NCBI GenBank assembly: GCA_937893205.1
Contig: CALBJU010000247.1
Span: 1-5,954, forward strand
Length of the DNA: 5,954 nucleotides
DNA from: an uncultured Bacteroidota bacterium
GTDB lineage: Bacteria > Bacteroidota > Rhodothermia > Rhodothermales > UBA10348
Reading direction: 5' to 3'
The notes under the pieces are model-generated. The model did no database searches. It saw nothing but the letters and a program-made list of their open reading frames with translations, and was not told where the DNA came from. How positions within the stretch are numbered: position 1 is the stretch's first letter; each line of letters opens with the position of its first letter. The position numbers were made by a program, and so were the translations under genes. Of this stretch, positions 1 through 5,223 are shown piece by piece.

Positions 1-152
1 ATGATCATGCGGTCTCAACGCGTCCTCTTCCATGAGAGTATGCCAAGCGGAGGTTCAAAAAACGTATTGAAAATGACGAAGAAAAGGCGGATGCGTGGAG
101 AGAGGTCAACTCCACCATCCAGGCATCAGAAATCGCTCTCGATGACACCGGT
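1..152 (+). other. Probable 5' coding part of the upstream gene, start unresolved
   Basis: The reading frame of the next gene stays open leftward from 153 to position 36, where it meets TGA at 33-35. Its translation is rich in charged residues and protein-like (for example KRRFKKRIENDEEKADAW), as expected of a cytoplasmic N-terminal segment. The frame has no ATG, GTG or TTG between 36 and 152. The frame beginning at base 1 is also open, to a TGA at 154-156, but gives a basic, low-complexity peptide that looks like noise. Either the gene starts at an unusual codon, starts at GTG 153, or a frameshift near 30-40 separates it from its true start. Confidence 0.4.
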
Positions 153-761
153 GTGAAACACCATTTTCAGCGGGTGACCGGCCACAGCTTGGAGGATCTA
201 GAAGGCATTCGCCTTGCAACACCGGTTACTACACCACGGACAGCTCGACGCAGATCTCATCGGCTTGCCTTGGTCGGCCGCAGGGCAATAGCATCGATTT
301 TCGCCCTTTATCTGGTTTCTGTAGGCTTCAGCGGCAATGAACTCGCACTTCCTCACTCGCTGATGGAAGTTGAAGGTCAGGAAATAAGCTGGTTCGAACT
401 AGGCGAGACGTCACGCGGAGTCGACGGAGAGTGGGAGCTCGAAGTTCGATTCAAATACTATAGGGCGTTTACCCACATGCGAGAGTCAAGGACATCCGTA
501 CTTGGATGGTTTCCAGGCTATGAACGCGCCGAGTTGAGCGTCGCAACCAATCTCCTTGAGGACGCTATCGTGTTTCAGAGTGTGCGCGAGGTAGCCTCGT
601 CCCGTTCTGTTCTCCTGTTGGCAAGAGCGCACATGCAATTGAATCAGGACGAGGAAGCATCGGCCCTTCTACAGATGGTCATCGAACGCGGCGACGAGGA
701 GGCTTCGAGTGCATTGAAACTGCGCGTCCAGCTGGCTCGCCAACATCCTCTATTCCAGTAG
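153..761 (+). CDS. Uncharacterised single-pass membrane protein with TPR-like C-terminus
   Basis: I do not recognise this family. From GTG 153 it gives 202 residues. Residues 1-44 are basic and polar (ARRRSHR at 31-37). Residues 45-60 form one hydrophobic segment (AIASIFALYLVSVGFS) that fits a membrane anchor with the basic side in the cytoplasm. Residues 62-202 would then be periplasmic. Residues 150-185 resemble one tetratricopeptide helix pair (LLLARAHMQLNQDEEAS, then ALLQMVIERGD), suggesting a protein-binding role. The overall plan, a charged cytoplasmic head, one membrane helix and an outer domain, recalls anti-sigma or FecR-type regulators, but no diagnostic motif supports that name. 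No Shine-Dalgarno sequence precedes GTG 153, and the frame stays open to position 36, so the start is uncertain. The gene ends 12 bases from the convergent dnaN stop. Confidence 0.55.
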   Translation: MKHHFQRVTGHSLEDLEGIRLATPVTTPRTARRRSHRLALVGRRAIASIFALYLVSVGFSGNELALPHSLMEVEGQEISWFELGETSRGVDGEWELEVRFKYYRAFTHMRESRTSVLGWFPGYERAELSVATNLLEDAIVFQSVREVASSRSVLLLARAHMQLNQDEEASALLQMVIERGDEEASSALKLRVQLARQHPLFQ

Positions 762-766
762 AATCG

Positions 767-776
767 TAACCGGTTA
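767..776. repeat. 10-bp perfect palindrome between convergent stops
   Basis: TAACCGGTTA is self-complementary and contains the dnaN stop codon (complement of 774-776). It lies in the 12-base gap between the stop at 759-761 and dnaN. It is too short and lacks a T tract, so I do not call it a terminator. No intrinsic terminator fits between the two convergent genes. Confidence 0.5.
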
Positions 777-1895
777 GGCGTACGTGTTCAGCATCACGGG
801 CATGATGAGCATCATCATGTTCTCGCCTTCCTTCTGGTGGGCGGGAGTGACGACGCCGGCGCGGTTTGGAGAGCTGAATTCAAACAGTATGTCCTCTGAA
901 TCTATGTTGGTCAGGACTTCTGTCAGGTAGGTGGCATTGAAGCCGATGACCAGGCTTTCACCGTCGTAGTCGCAGGAAACGGTTTCATTGGCCGAGCTGG
1001 CCCGCTCAAGATCCTCGGCCGAGATGACAACAACATCCTTATCCACGGAGAGGCGAATCTGATTCGTCATGGTGGAAGAATACAGAGCGACCCGCTTTAC
1101 TGCGGCGAGCATGGTGTCCCGATTCACAGTCATCTTCTTATCGTTGTCGATCGGAATGACAGCCTGATAATTGGGATATGGCTCGTCAATGAGGCGTGCC
1201 AGGACACGGGATTCGCCAAAGTCGAATCCCGCATAACCACTGTCCACAGTCAGCGTACAGGAGTCATCAGTTGCCACCTTGGCAGCAAGGGACATTGCTT
1301 TTTCCGGAACGATAAATTCCAGGTCTTCCGACGCGCTAAGATGCTCAAGCTGGAGTTTGACGAGGCGATGTCCGTCTGTTGCGACAGCCTTACCAGAGTC
1401 GCGCGTGATCTGAAAGTAGATTCCCATCATGGCGGGCCGAAGCGCGTCCTTGCTGACGGCGAATGAGGTCTTGTTGATGGCTCGCTTGAGAAGGGCGCCA
1501 TCGGTTTCAACGGTCACGCTGTCACTCAACTCCGGAAGCGCTGGATAATCGGCACCATCGTGTCCGACCATTTTGTAGTGACCCTGATCGGTATCGAGGG
1601 CAACATTGAAATCACTATCGGCTGCGAAGCGCACAGGTACGTTCGAAAGAGCACGTAACGTGTCGATCAGTCGCTTCGCAGGTACAGCAATCCGTGTCGG
1701 TCCGTCCACTTCGACGGCAACATCGATGCGCTGAACGATTGATATTTCCAGGTCAGTGGCGCTCAGCCGCAATTTTCCCCCGTCTTCCTCAAAAAGGATG
1801 CACTCCAGAATAGGTAGGGTGCTCTTCGATGGTACGGCGCCGCTGACGGTCTGCAGAGCCTTGAGAAGTTCAACGCTTGAAGCGGCGAATTTCAT
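774..1895 (-). CDS. dnaN: DNA polymerase III beta sliding clamp
   Basis: DnaN forms the dimeric ring that encircles DNA and tethers the replicative polymerase and many repair enzymes. The 373-residue length matches the family (about 366-375), and three clamp domains are expected at roughly 1-120, 130-250 and 255-373. Visible family signatures are the N-terminal MKFAASSVELLKALQTVSGA, PSKSTLPILECI (22-33), SATDLEISI (45-53), ATDGHRL (172-178), YPNYQAVIP (240-248), and the C-terminal MPVML strand (365-369) that helps form the peptide-binding pocket. The extra NTYA after MPVML is what I recall from Bacteroidota-type clamps. ATG 1895 aligns with the usual start, and a weak GGGA lies about eight bases upstream. 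It follows dnaA on the same strand after 76 bases, so cotranscription is likely. recF, often next, is absent here; a convergent unrelated gene follows. Confidence 0.97.
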   Translation of the reverse strand: MKFAASSVELLKALQTVSGAVPSKSTLPILECILFEEDGGKLRLSATDLEISIVQRIDVAVEVDGPTRIAVPAKRLIDTLRALSNVPVRFAADSDFNVALDTDQGHYKMVGHDGADYPALPELSDSVTVETDGALLKRAINKTSFAVSKDALRPAMMGIYFQITRDSGKAVATDGHRLVKLQLEHLSASEDLEFIVPEKAMSLAAKVATDDSCTLTVDSGYAGFDFGESRVLARLIDEPYPNYQAVIPIDNDKKMTVNRDTMLAAVKRVALYSSTMTNQIRLSVDKDVVVISAEDLERASSANETVSCDYDGESLVIGFNATYLTEVLTNIDSEDILFEFSSPNRAGVVTPAHQKEGENMMMLIMPVMLNTYA

Positions 1896-1920
1896 AGTTA
1901 TATCCCAAGATTGAAATGAT

Positions 1921-1943
1921 GTCGGAAGTTAACATTTTCCGAC
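1921..1943 (-). repeat. Perfect 7-bp hairpin between dnaA and dnaN
   Basis: GTCGGAA (1921-1927) and TTCCGAC (1937-1943) are exact inverted repeats around a 9-base loop that contains GTTAAC. In the dnaA-to-dnaN transcript the stem ends about 25 bases before the dnaN ATG. No run of T follows on the minus strand, so a standard intrinsic terminator is unlikely. A processing site, a translation-modulating hairpin or a protein-binding site are possible. Confidence 0.5.
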
Positions 1944-1950
1944 CTGTCAT

Positions 1951-1981
1951 ATCTACTCGATCCGAGGGAATTTATCTACTC
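1951..1981. repeat. 8-bp direct repeat at the dnaA 3' end, weakly DnaA-box-like
   Basis: ATCTACTC occurs at 1951-1958 and 1974-1981, 23 bases apart. The second copy overlaps the dnaA stop codon and reads TTATCTACT (1972-1980), two mismatches from TTATCCACA. The first reads ATATCTACT, three mismatches away. A small CTCG/CGAG inverted repeat (1956-1966) lies between them. The repeats are certain; a DnaA-binding role is speculative. Confidence 0.3.
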
Positions 1982-3537
1982 CTGAGATCGATCTTATTGG
2001 AAATCTCTTCGATGATCTCCTTGAACTTTGGATCGGTATCCATCTGATTTTCGACGCTCTGATTGGCGTGAATAACCGTTGAGTGATCCCGGCCCCCAAA
2101 ATGAAGCCCAATGGTCTTTAATGAGTGCTGCGTAAGTTTCTTACAGAAGTACATGGCAACCTGACGCGCCTGAACGACTTCTCGCTTGCGGGTCTTGGCA
2201 CGGACCAGATCTTCTGCTATCGTAAAATATTCGCAGACCAGTCTTTGAATTTGATCGATGGTCATTGTGACCCGCGAATCCGTAATGAGATCGCGGAGCA
2301 CATCTTTCGCCAGGGAAAGATCGATGTCTCGATTGTGAAGGGTTCCGTGGGCGAGCAATCGAATCAAAGCACCTTCCAGCTCACGGATATTGGATTTGAT
2401 GTTGTGCGCAACAAACTCGACGATATCATCGCTGATTTCGATTCCGTCTTCAACGGCTTTTCGGCGCAGGATGGCCATGCGGGTTTCGAAGTCCGGTGGC
2501 TGTAGATCGGCAGATAGACCCCACTGGAATCTGGAGAGCAAGCGCTCTTCTATGCCCTTGATGTCACGGGGTGGTCGGTCGGCCGAAAGAATAATCTGTT
2601 TCCCGCCCTGATGCAGCGCATTGAAAATGTGGAAGAACTCTTCCTGGGTCTTTTCCTTTCCACTGAAGAACTGGACGTCGTCGATAACCAGCAGATCAAT
2701 CTGGCGATAGAAAAGGGAGAAGTCGCTGACGCGGTTGTTCTGGATAGCCTGGACGAACTCATTTGTGAAGCGCTCGCTGGAAACGTAAAGAATGTTGGCA
2801 TCGGGGCGATTTGCGTGCAGGTAGTTCCCAATGGCCTGAATAAGGTGGGTTTTGCCCAGGCCGACACCTCCGTAAAGAAGAAATGGATTGAAGCTCGTAC
2901 CGCCTGGTTGCTGGGCGATGGCAAGAGATGCACTTCGAGCCAATCGATTGCAATCTCCTTCGATGAAGCGATCAAACGTATAGTTCGGGTTCAGGTGCGG
3001 ATCGATCCGAACCTTCTGAACTCCGGGGATGACAAACGGGTTACTGATTGGCGCCGCTATACCTGGAGGACCAACCGGCACCGGTGTTGCATACCCGCCG
3101 GCCACGGGTAGCCCTGATCCGCGGATATCTGAATACCGCTGTCCAAATTCAAGACCCGGTCCGCTCGACTGAATTCCTGCACCGGCCGCCGGGAGGGGCT
3201 GTGGCTCATTCGCCGGCTGACGGGCCGGTAGTTGCATGACAGTGCCTTCGAACCCTTTCTCTGCGTCGTCTTTCTCGATCACTATATCGTAGAACAGACG
3301 CCCGTTGGCTCCCAGTACCTTCGTGATAGTTTTTCGCAGGAGACCGAAATAATGCTCTTCCAACCACTCGAAATAAAATCGACTTGGAAGTTTGACCGTC
3401 AGCTTCAGCAGGGATCCCTCAACTTCCAGGCGGAGTGCCTTGAGCGGAGAAAACCAGGTTCTGAAACTTTGTCTGCTCACGTTGTCTCGAATGATTTCGA
3501 GACACTCATTCCAGACCTGTTCAGGCGTTTTCTCCAT
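1972..3537 (-). CDS. dnaA: Chromosomal replication initiator protein DnaA
   Basis: DnaA is the AAA+ ATPase that binds DnaA boxes at oriC, melts the origin and helps load the helicase. Starting at ATG 3537 (521 residues), domain I is about 1-85 (TPEQVWNECL, QSFRTWFSPLKAL). It is followed by a Pro/Gly/Ala-rich linker at about 102-178, longer than in E. coli DnaA (467 residues). The AAA+ domain has Walker A GGVGLGKT (223-230), Walker B LLVIDDVQF (282-290), the ERLLSRF box whose R336 matches the arginine finger, and sensor 2 in SNIRELEGAL with R385. Domain IV ends with the DNA-binding signature HSLKTIG and FGGRDHSTVIHA (480-491). All key residues are present, so it should be functional. A TTG three codons upstream (3546) is possible, with GAG just before it, but no strong Shine-Dalgarno supports either start. 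ATG gives the more typical N-terminus MEKTPEQVW. It is divergent from yceD, and the spacer probably holds its promoter. Confidence 0.97.
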   Translation of the reverse strand: MEKTPEQVWNECLEIIRDNVSRQSFRTWFSPLKALRLEVEGSLLKLTVKLPSRFYFEWLEEHYFGLLRKTITKVLGANGRLFYDIVIEKDDAEKGFEGTVMQLPARQPANEPQPLPAAGAGIQSSGPGLEFGQRYSDIRGSGLPVAGGYATPVPVGPPGIAAPISNPFVIPGVQKVRIDPHLNPNYTFDRFIEGDCNRLARSASLAIAQQPGGTSFNPFLLYGGVGLGKTHLIQAIGNYLHANRPDANILYVSSERFTNEFVQAIQNNRVSDFSLFYRQIDLLVIDDVQFFSGKEKTQEEFFHIFNALHQGGKQIILSADRPPRDIKGIEERLLSRFQWGLSADLQPPDFETRMAILRRKAVEDGIEISDDIVEFVAHNIKSNIRELEGALIRLLAHGTLHNRDIDLSLAKDVLRDLITDSRVTMTIDQIQRLVCEYFTIAEDLVRAKTRKREVVQARQVAMYFCKKLTQHSLKTIGLHFGGRDHSTVIHANQSVENQMDTDPKFKEIIEEISNKIDLRSR

Positions 3538-3586
3538 GACTAACAATTACTCAAGCATTTCATCGGCGGTGTCTCGAGGTGATGGG

Positions 3587-3619
3587 AATTGAAGATTTAC
3601 GGGGTGAAAAACTTCAATT
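3587..3619 (-). repeat. 8-bp inverted repeat in the dnaA leader
   Basis: AATTGAAG (3587-3594) and CTTCAATT (3612-3619) are exact inverted repeats around 17 bases. The element lies 50-82 bases upstream of the dnaA ATG. It could be an operator or a hairpin in the 5' untranslated leader. The stem is A+T-rich and the loop long, so RNA stability is modest. Confidence 0.4.
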
Positions 3620-3687
3620 TCGTCATCCGGACACAGACACTGACCCATCTCTCGAGGGCTCAGTTGTTCACGCGTTCTCAACAATAC

Positions 3688-3718
3688 AAAAAATCAGATC
3701 TCCTTGCGGGGCAAGGAG
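3688..3718 (-). terminator. Terminator-like hairpin upstream of dnaA
   Basis: CTCCTTGC (3700-3707) and GCAAGGAG (3711-3718) form a perfect 8-bp stem with a 3-base loop. On the minus strand the stem is followed, after six bases, by six T (complement of 3688-3693). That resembles an intrinsic terminator, though the T run is slightly far. Transcription toward dnaA would read it about 165 bases before the ATG. Since no minus-strand gene lies upstream in the window, it would act as an attenuator of a long dnaA leader, or insulate the origin. It may instead be only a DNA inverted repeat. Confidence 0.4.
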
Positions 3719-3754
3719 GGCCACTAATGTACACGAAATTCGCTGGTGTGGGCA

Positions 3755-3806
3755 GAAAAAATACAGAGTGCACGTAAACAATTAATATTAAAGAACATAA
3801 AGATTG
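3755..3806. other. A+T-rich segment with TTAATATTAA palindrome, possible unwinding element
   Basis: About 39 of 52 bases are A or T, and 23 of 26 within 3776-3801. A 10-bp perfect palindrome TTAATATTAA sits at 3782-3791. It is the most easily melted stretch of the dnaA-yceD spacer, as expected of a DNA unwinding element. It could equally be the A+T-rich part of a dnaA promoter; no convincing -35/-10 pair was found on the minus strand. The composition is observed; the role is inferred. Confidence 0.35.
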
Positions 3807-3840
3807 CAAGAGCGCTGGAAAAGCGTTGGAGACCAAAAGG

Positions 3841-3869
3841 GCCCTGTAGTCAAACTGACAAAACAGGGC
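3841..3869. repeat. Compound hairpin: 7-bp outer and 4-bp inner stems
   Basis: GCCCTGT (3841-3847) pairs with ACAGGGC (3863-3869). Inside it GTCA (3849-3852) pairs with TGAC (3856-3859) around loop AAC, leaving one unpaired base on the left and three on the right. The G+C-rich outer stem has only TTTT two bases downstream on the minus strand and an interrupted T stretch (ACTTAATTT) on the plus strand, so terminator function is weakly supported in either direction. The next inverted repeat begins six bases to the right. Confidence 0.5.
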
Positions 3870-3874
3870 ACTTA

Positions 3875-3895
3875 ATTTCTCACTATTTGAGAAAT
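3875..3895. repeat. Perfect 8-bp inverted repeat, 5-base loop
   Basis: ATTTCTCA (3875-3882) and TGAGAAAT (3888-3895) are exact inverted repeats around CTATT. The compact geometry fits a dimeric regulator's operator or an extruded hairpin. It sits between the 3841-3869 hairpin and the TGTTG/CAACA palindrome, forming a tight cluster of three. Confidence 0.5.
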
Positions 3896-3914
3896 ACACA
3901 TGTTGTCAACACAT
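3896..3914. repeat. TGTTG-T-CAACA palindrome flanked by ACACAT direct repeats
   Basis: TGTTG and CAACA flank a central T at 3901-3911. ACACAT occurs at 3896-3901 and 3909-3914. The 9-mer TTGTCAACA (3903-3911) differs from the DnaA box TTATCCACA at two positions and is the closest match in this spacer. The symmetry is certain; protein binding is a guess. Confidence 0.35.
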
Positions 3915-4019
3915 TTGAACCGCGCTTCGCTCGACGCCTTTCCTGATTCAGATTAAGGACCGATCGAAATCAATCGAACCAAAACCAGTGGGAGAATCTC
4001 GGATAAGCTCACTAGGTGT

Positions 4020-4097
4020 TCGGGTATGCCAACAGCCGAGCGAGCGAGTCGTTCACGTACCAGAGCACCGGGTTTCGCTCACACCCACTCGGGTATG
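4020..4097. repeat. TCGGGTATG direct repeats and a (CGAG)3 run
   Basis: TCGGGTATG occurs at 4020-4028 and again at 4089-4097, 69 bases apart start to start, with similar continuations (CC and TCC). Between them CGAG is repeated three times at 4037-4048. No coding frame explains these copies. Two copies of a 9-mer may be regulatory sites upstream of yceD or chance. Confidence 0.3.
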
Positions 4098-4154
4098 TCC
4101 GTAACCGCAATTGATTCTAATCACTAGAGGCTGAAACTTCAAGGGGATCGGTTC

Positions 4155-4209
4155 GGATTTCACATTTCGGACCGTGAAAACCACCAAAGACGAGGTCTCT
4201 CCAGACGAG
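4155..4209. repeat. Imperfect inverted repeat and AGACGAG direct repeats upstream of yceD
   Basis: GGATTTCAC (4155-4163) and GTGAAAACC (4174-4182) pair at eight of nine positions around a 10-base loop, suggesting an operator-like dyad. AGACGAG then occurs at 4188-4194 and 4203-4209, starts 15 bases apart. The dyad lies about 100 bases upstream of the putative promoter, so it is not an obvious repressor site for it. Confidence 0.3.
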
Positions 4210-4278
4210 AACTTCACATGCTCTTCTGCAATTCTCCCAGTACTGAAGCTTTGCGTTAGGCCCCCATGTCACCGTATC

Positions 4279-4309
4279 TTGACCCTTCTGTGTTCGACCG
4301 TCTTATAGG
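4279..4309 (+). promoter_or_regulatory. Putative housekeeping promoter for yceD-rpmF-plsX
   Basis: TTGACC at 4279-4284 matches the -35 consensus at five of six positions. TATAGG at 4304-4309 is a partial -10, spaced 19 bases away (18 if TTATAG at 4303-4308 is used). The pair lies about 50 bases before the yceD start, a sensible leader length. The spacing is long and the -10 is poor. In Bacteroidota-type bacteria the promoter rules differ, so this is tentative. Confidence 0.35.
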
Positions 4310-4356
4310 TTGGCATAGCACCGCAGTCAGCAAAGCCTATTTGCCCGGAAAAGCAG

Positions 4357-4860
4357 ATGCTAAAGATTGACATCCGTTCCCTCGAGGCTGGTGTCCATGA
4401 AATGGACCTCAGTCCGACATCGGAGGATATCGATGTCGAGAGTGATAAGTTCGCGAACATTCGCGCGCTCATCAGACTCGACATTACGAGCAACAGAATT
4501 TTTGCGCAGATCAAAGTATCTGCCATTGCTTCGCTGGTGTGCGACCGCACGCTGGTGGATTTCGATCAACCGGTCTGGGGCTCTCACGCGGTGTGCTATG
4601 TGCCTCCTGGAGACATCGACGCAGAAAGCGAGAACGACGACTTTCTTCCGCTGAAAGCGGGAGCAGAGGAAATCGATCTCTCCGAAATAGTGAGGGATAC
4701 GTTGTTTCTTTCGGTGCCTATTAAAAAAATTGCACCAGGAGCGAAGGACGAAGACATTCCATCCTCTTTTGGAGAGCCGACGGAATCGGATATTGATCCA
4801 AGATGGAGAGCACTTGAAAGTCTCCGTTCCGAATCCGAAGGCGAATCCAGCAAAACATAG
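4357..4860 (+). CDS. yceD: YceD/DUF177 family protein, large-subunit assembly factor type
   Basis: DUF177 proteins are encoded just upstream of rpmF in most bacteria and are linked to 23S rRNA accumulation and large-subunit biogenesis. They are soluble and cytoplasmic. The 167-residue product has the family pattern: a variable N-terminal beta region, VCDRTL at 61-66, the acidic block IDLSEIVRDTLFLSVPI (106-122), and a C-terminal DPRWRALESL (147-156). The usual second cysteine of the C-x-R-C-L motif, as I remember it, is a threonine here, so metal binding through a cysteine pair is doubtful. ATG 4357 is preceded by GGAA with a spacing of about six, a weak ribosome site. rpmF follows after 27 bases, indicating an operon. 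No membrane segment or signal peptide is seen. Confidence 0.88.
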   Translation: MLKIDIRSLEAGVHEMDLSPTSEDIDVESDKFANIRALIRLDITSNRIFAQIKVSAIASLVCDRTLVDFDQPVWGSHAVCYVPPGDIDAESENDDFLPLKAGAEEIDLSEIVRDTLFLSVPIKKIAPGAKDEDIPSSFGEPTESDIDPRWRALESLRSESEGESSKT

Positions 4861-4887
4861 ATTTAGCAAACGCATCAAGGTTGCATA

Positions 4888-5079
4888 ATGGCTAACCCAA
4901 AACGTAAGAATTCTAAAGCGCGCACGCGTAAGCGCCGCTCCACCTACTACAATCGGTTGAGTGCGCCCACGACGATGGAATGCCCCAACTGTAGCGAAAC
5001 AAAGCTCCTCCACAGGGCATGCCCCAACTGCGGTCACTATAGGGGTCGCGCCGTGGTTAAAAGGGAAACCGCAGGTTGA
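4888..5079 (+). CDS. rpmF: 50S ribosomal protein L32
   Basis: L32 (bL32) is a small zinc-binding protein of the large ribosomal subunit. The 63-residue product begins MANPKRKNSKARTRKRRS, the typical basic N-terminus that threads into rRNA. It has a complete zinc ribbon, CPNC (32-35) and CPNCG (45-49), so this is the cysteine-containing, zinc-dependent form. The start at ATG 4888 has AAGG seven bases upstream. It lies 27 bases after yceD and 144 bases before plsX, the conserved yceD-rpmF-plsX arrangement. The stop codon (5077-5079) overlaps the first bases of a long stem-loop. Confidence 0.97.
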   Translation: MANPKRKNSKARTRKRRSTYYNRLSAPTTMECPNCSETKLLHRACPNCGHYRGRAVVKRETAG

Positions 5080-5146
5080 TCTTCCATTCGGACCGGAGCG
5101 ATCCATCCTGAAAGGGTGATCACTATTTTCGGTCAGGAGGAAGATC
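5078..5146 (+). promoter_or_regulatory. Long irregular stem-loop between rpmF and plsX
   Basis: Three nested stems can be drawn by hand. Stem 1: GATCTTCC (5078-5085) with GGAAGATC (5139-5146), 8 perfect pairs. Stem 2: GACCGGAG (5091-5098) with TTTCGGTC (5127-5134), 8 pairs including two G-U. Stem 3: GAT (5100-5102) with ATC (5119-5121), a bulged C, then CATCC (5104-5108) with GGGTG (5114-5118) and loop TGAAA. That is about 24 pairs in 69 bases. It begins in the rpmF stop codon and has no T tract after it, so a plain terminator is unlikely. AGGAGG (5135-5140) lies in its 3' arm with no start codon behind it. Possible roles are an RNase III site separating rpmF from plsX, a regulatory RNA, or a protein-binding leader for plsX. 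Confidence 0.5.
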
Positions 5147-5167
5147 GTATCATCGGATAGAAATCGA

Positions 5168-5186
5168 GGGGCGCCTGTAGGCCCTT
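5168..5186 (+). repeat. Short bulged hairpin before plsX
   Basis: GCC (5173-5175) and GGC (5180-5182) enclose TGTA, extended by GG/CC across a bulged C and two G-U pairs. It is followed by GGTTTTAAACC (5191-5201), a near palindrome. There is no proper T run directly after, so a terminator is not supported. It lies 27 bases upstream of the plsX ribosome site. Confidence 0.25.
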
Positions 5187-5223
5187 AGCCGGTTTTAAAC
5201 CCCACTAGCCAGAAGGATTCTCC

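Larger units (their letters stand above)
3538..4356. other. Gene-free divergent spacer, candidate oriC and dnaA control region
   Basis: These 819 bases hold no convincing gene. The short open frames here lack family features and ribosome sites. The dnaA-proximal half (3587-3914) is dense in perfect inverted repeats and includes an A+T-rich core at 3776-3801. The yceD-proximal half has short direct repeats and a plausible promoter. Placement next to dnaA-dnaN makes an origin reasonable, because oriC often adjoins dnaA. Against it, reading both strands I found no TTATCCACA and no one-mismatch copy. The nearest match is TTGTCAACA at 3903-3911, with two mismatches. Confidence 0.4.

Noticed and set aside
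1..156. 51-codon frame starting at the first base
   Set aside because: Basic, low-complexity translation without a recognisable family; the competing frame looks more protein-like.
2125..2505. Plus-strand open frame of 126 codons inside dnaA
   Set aside because: It lies fully opposite the conserved AAA+ and DNA-binding parts of dnaA and shows no family features; it is an antisense shadow.
2611..3111. Plus-strand open frame of 166 codons inside dnaA
   Set aside because: It is opposite the Walker A/B region of dnaA, and its apparent protein-like character follows from the codon pattern of dnaA.
3678..3899. Hydrophobic 73-codon minus-strand frame in the dnaA spacer
   Set aside because: Its hydrophobic character comes from A+T-rich DNA; it overlaps several inverted repeats and lacks a ribosome site, so a small membrane protein is not supported.
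3746..3946. 66-codon plus-strand frame in the spacer
   Set aside because: No ribosome site or family features, and it crosses three inverted repeats.
3997..4006. GGATAA as half of a DnaA box
   Set aside because: The full 9-mer has three mismatches to TGTGGATAA, which is expected by chance in this length.
4020..4100. Possible tRNA-like segment with GGTTTCGC and GGGTATG
   Set aside because: No cloverleaf with acceptor, anticodon and T arms could be drawn.
4360..5106. Minus-strand open frame of 248 codons across yceD and rpmF
   Set aside because: It is antisense to two genes with clear family motifs and has no recognisable domain or ribosome site.
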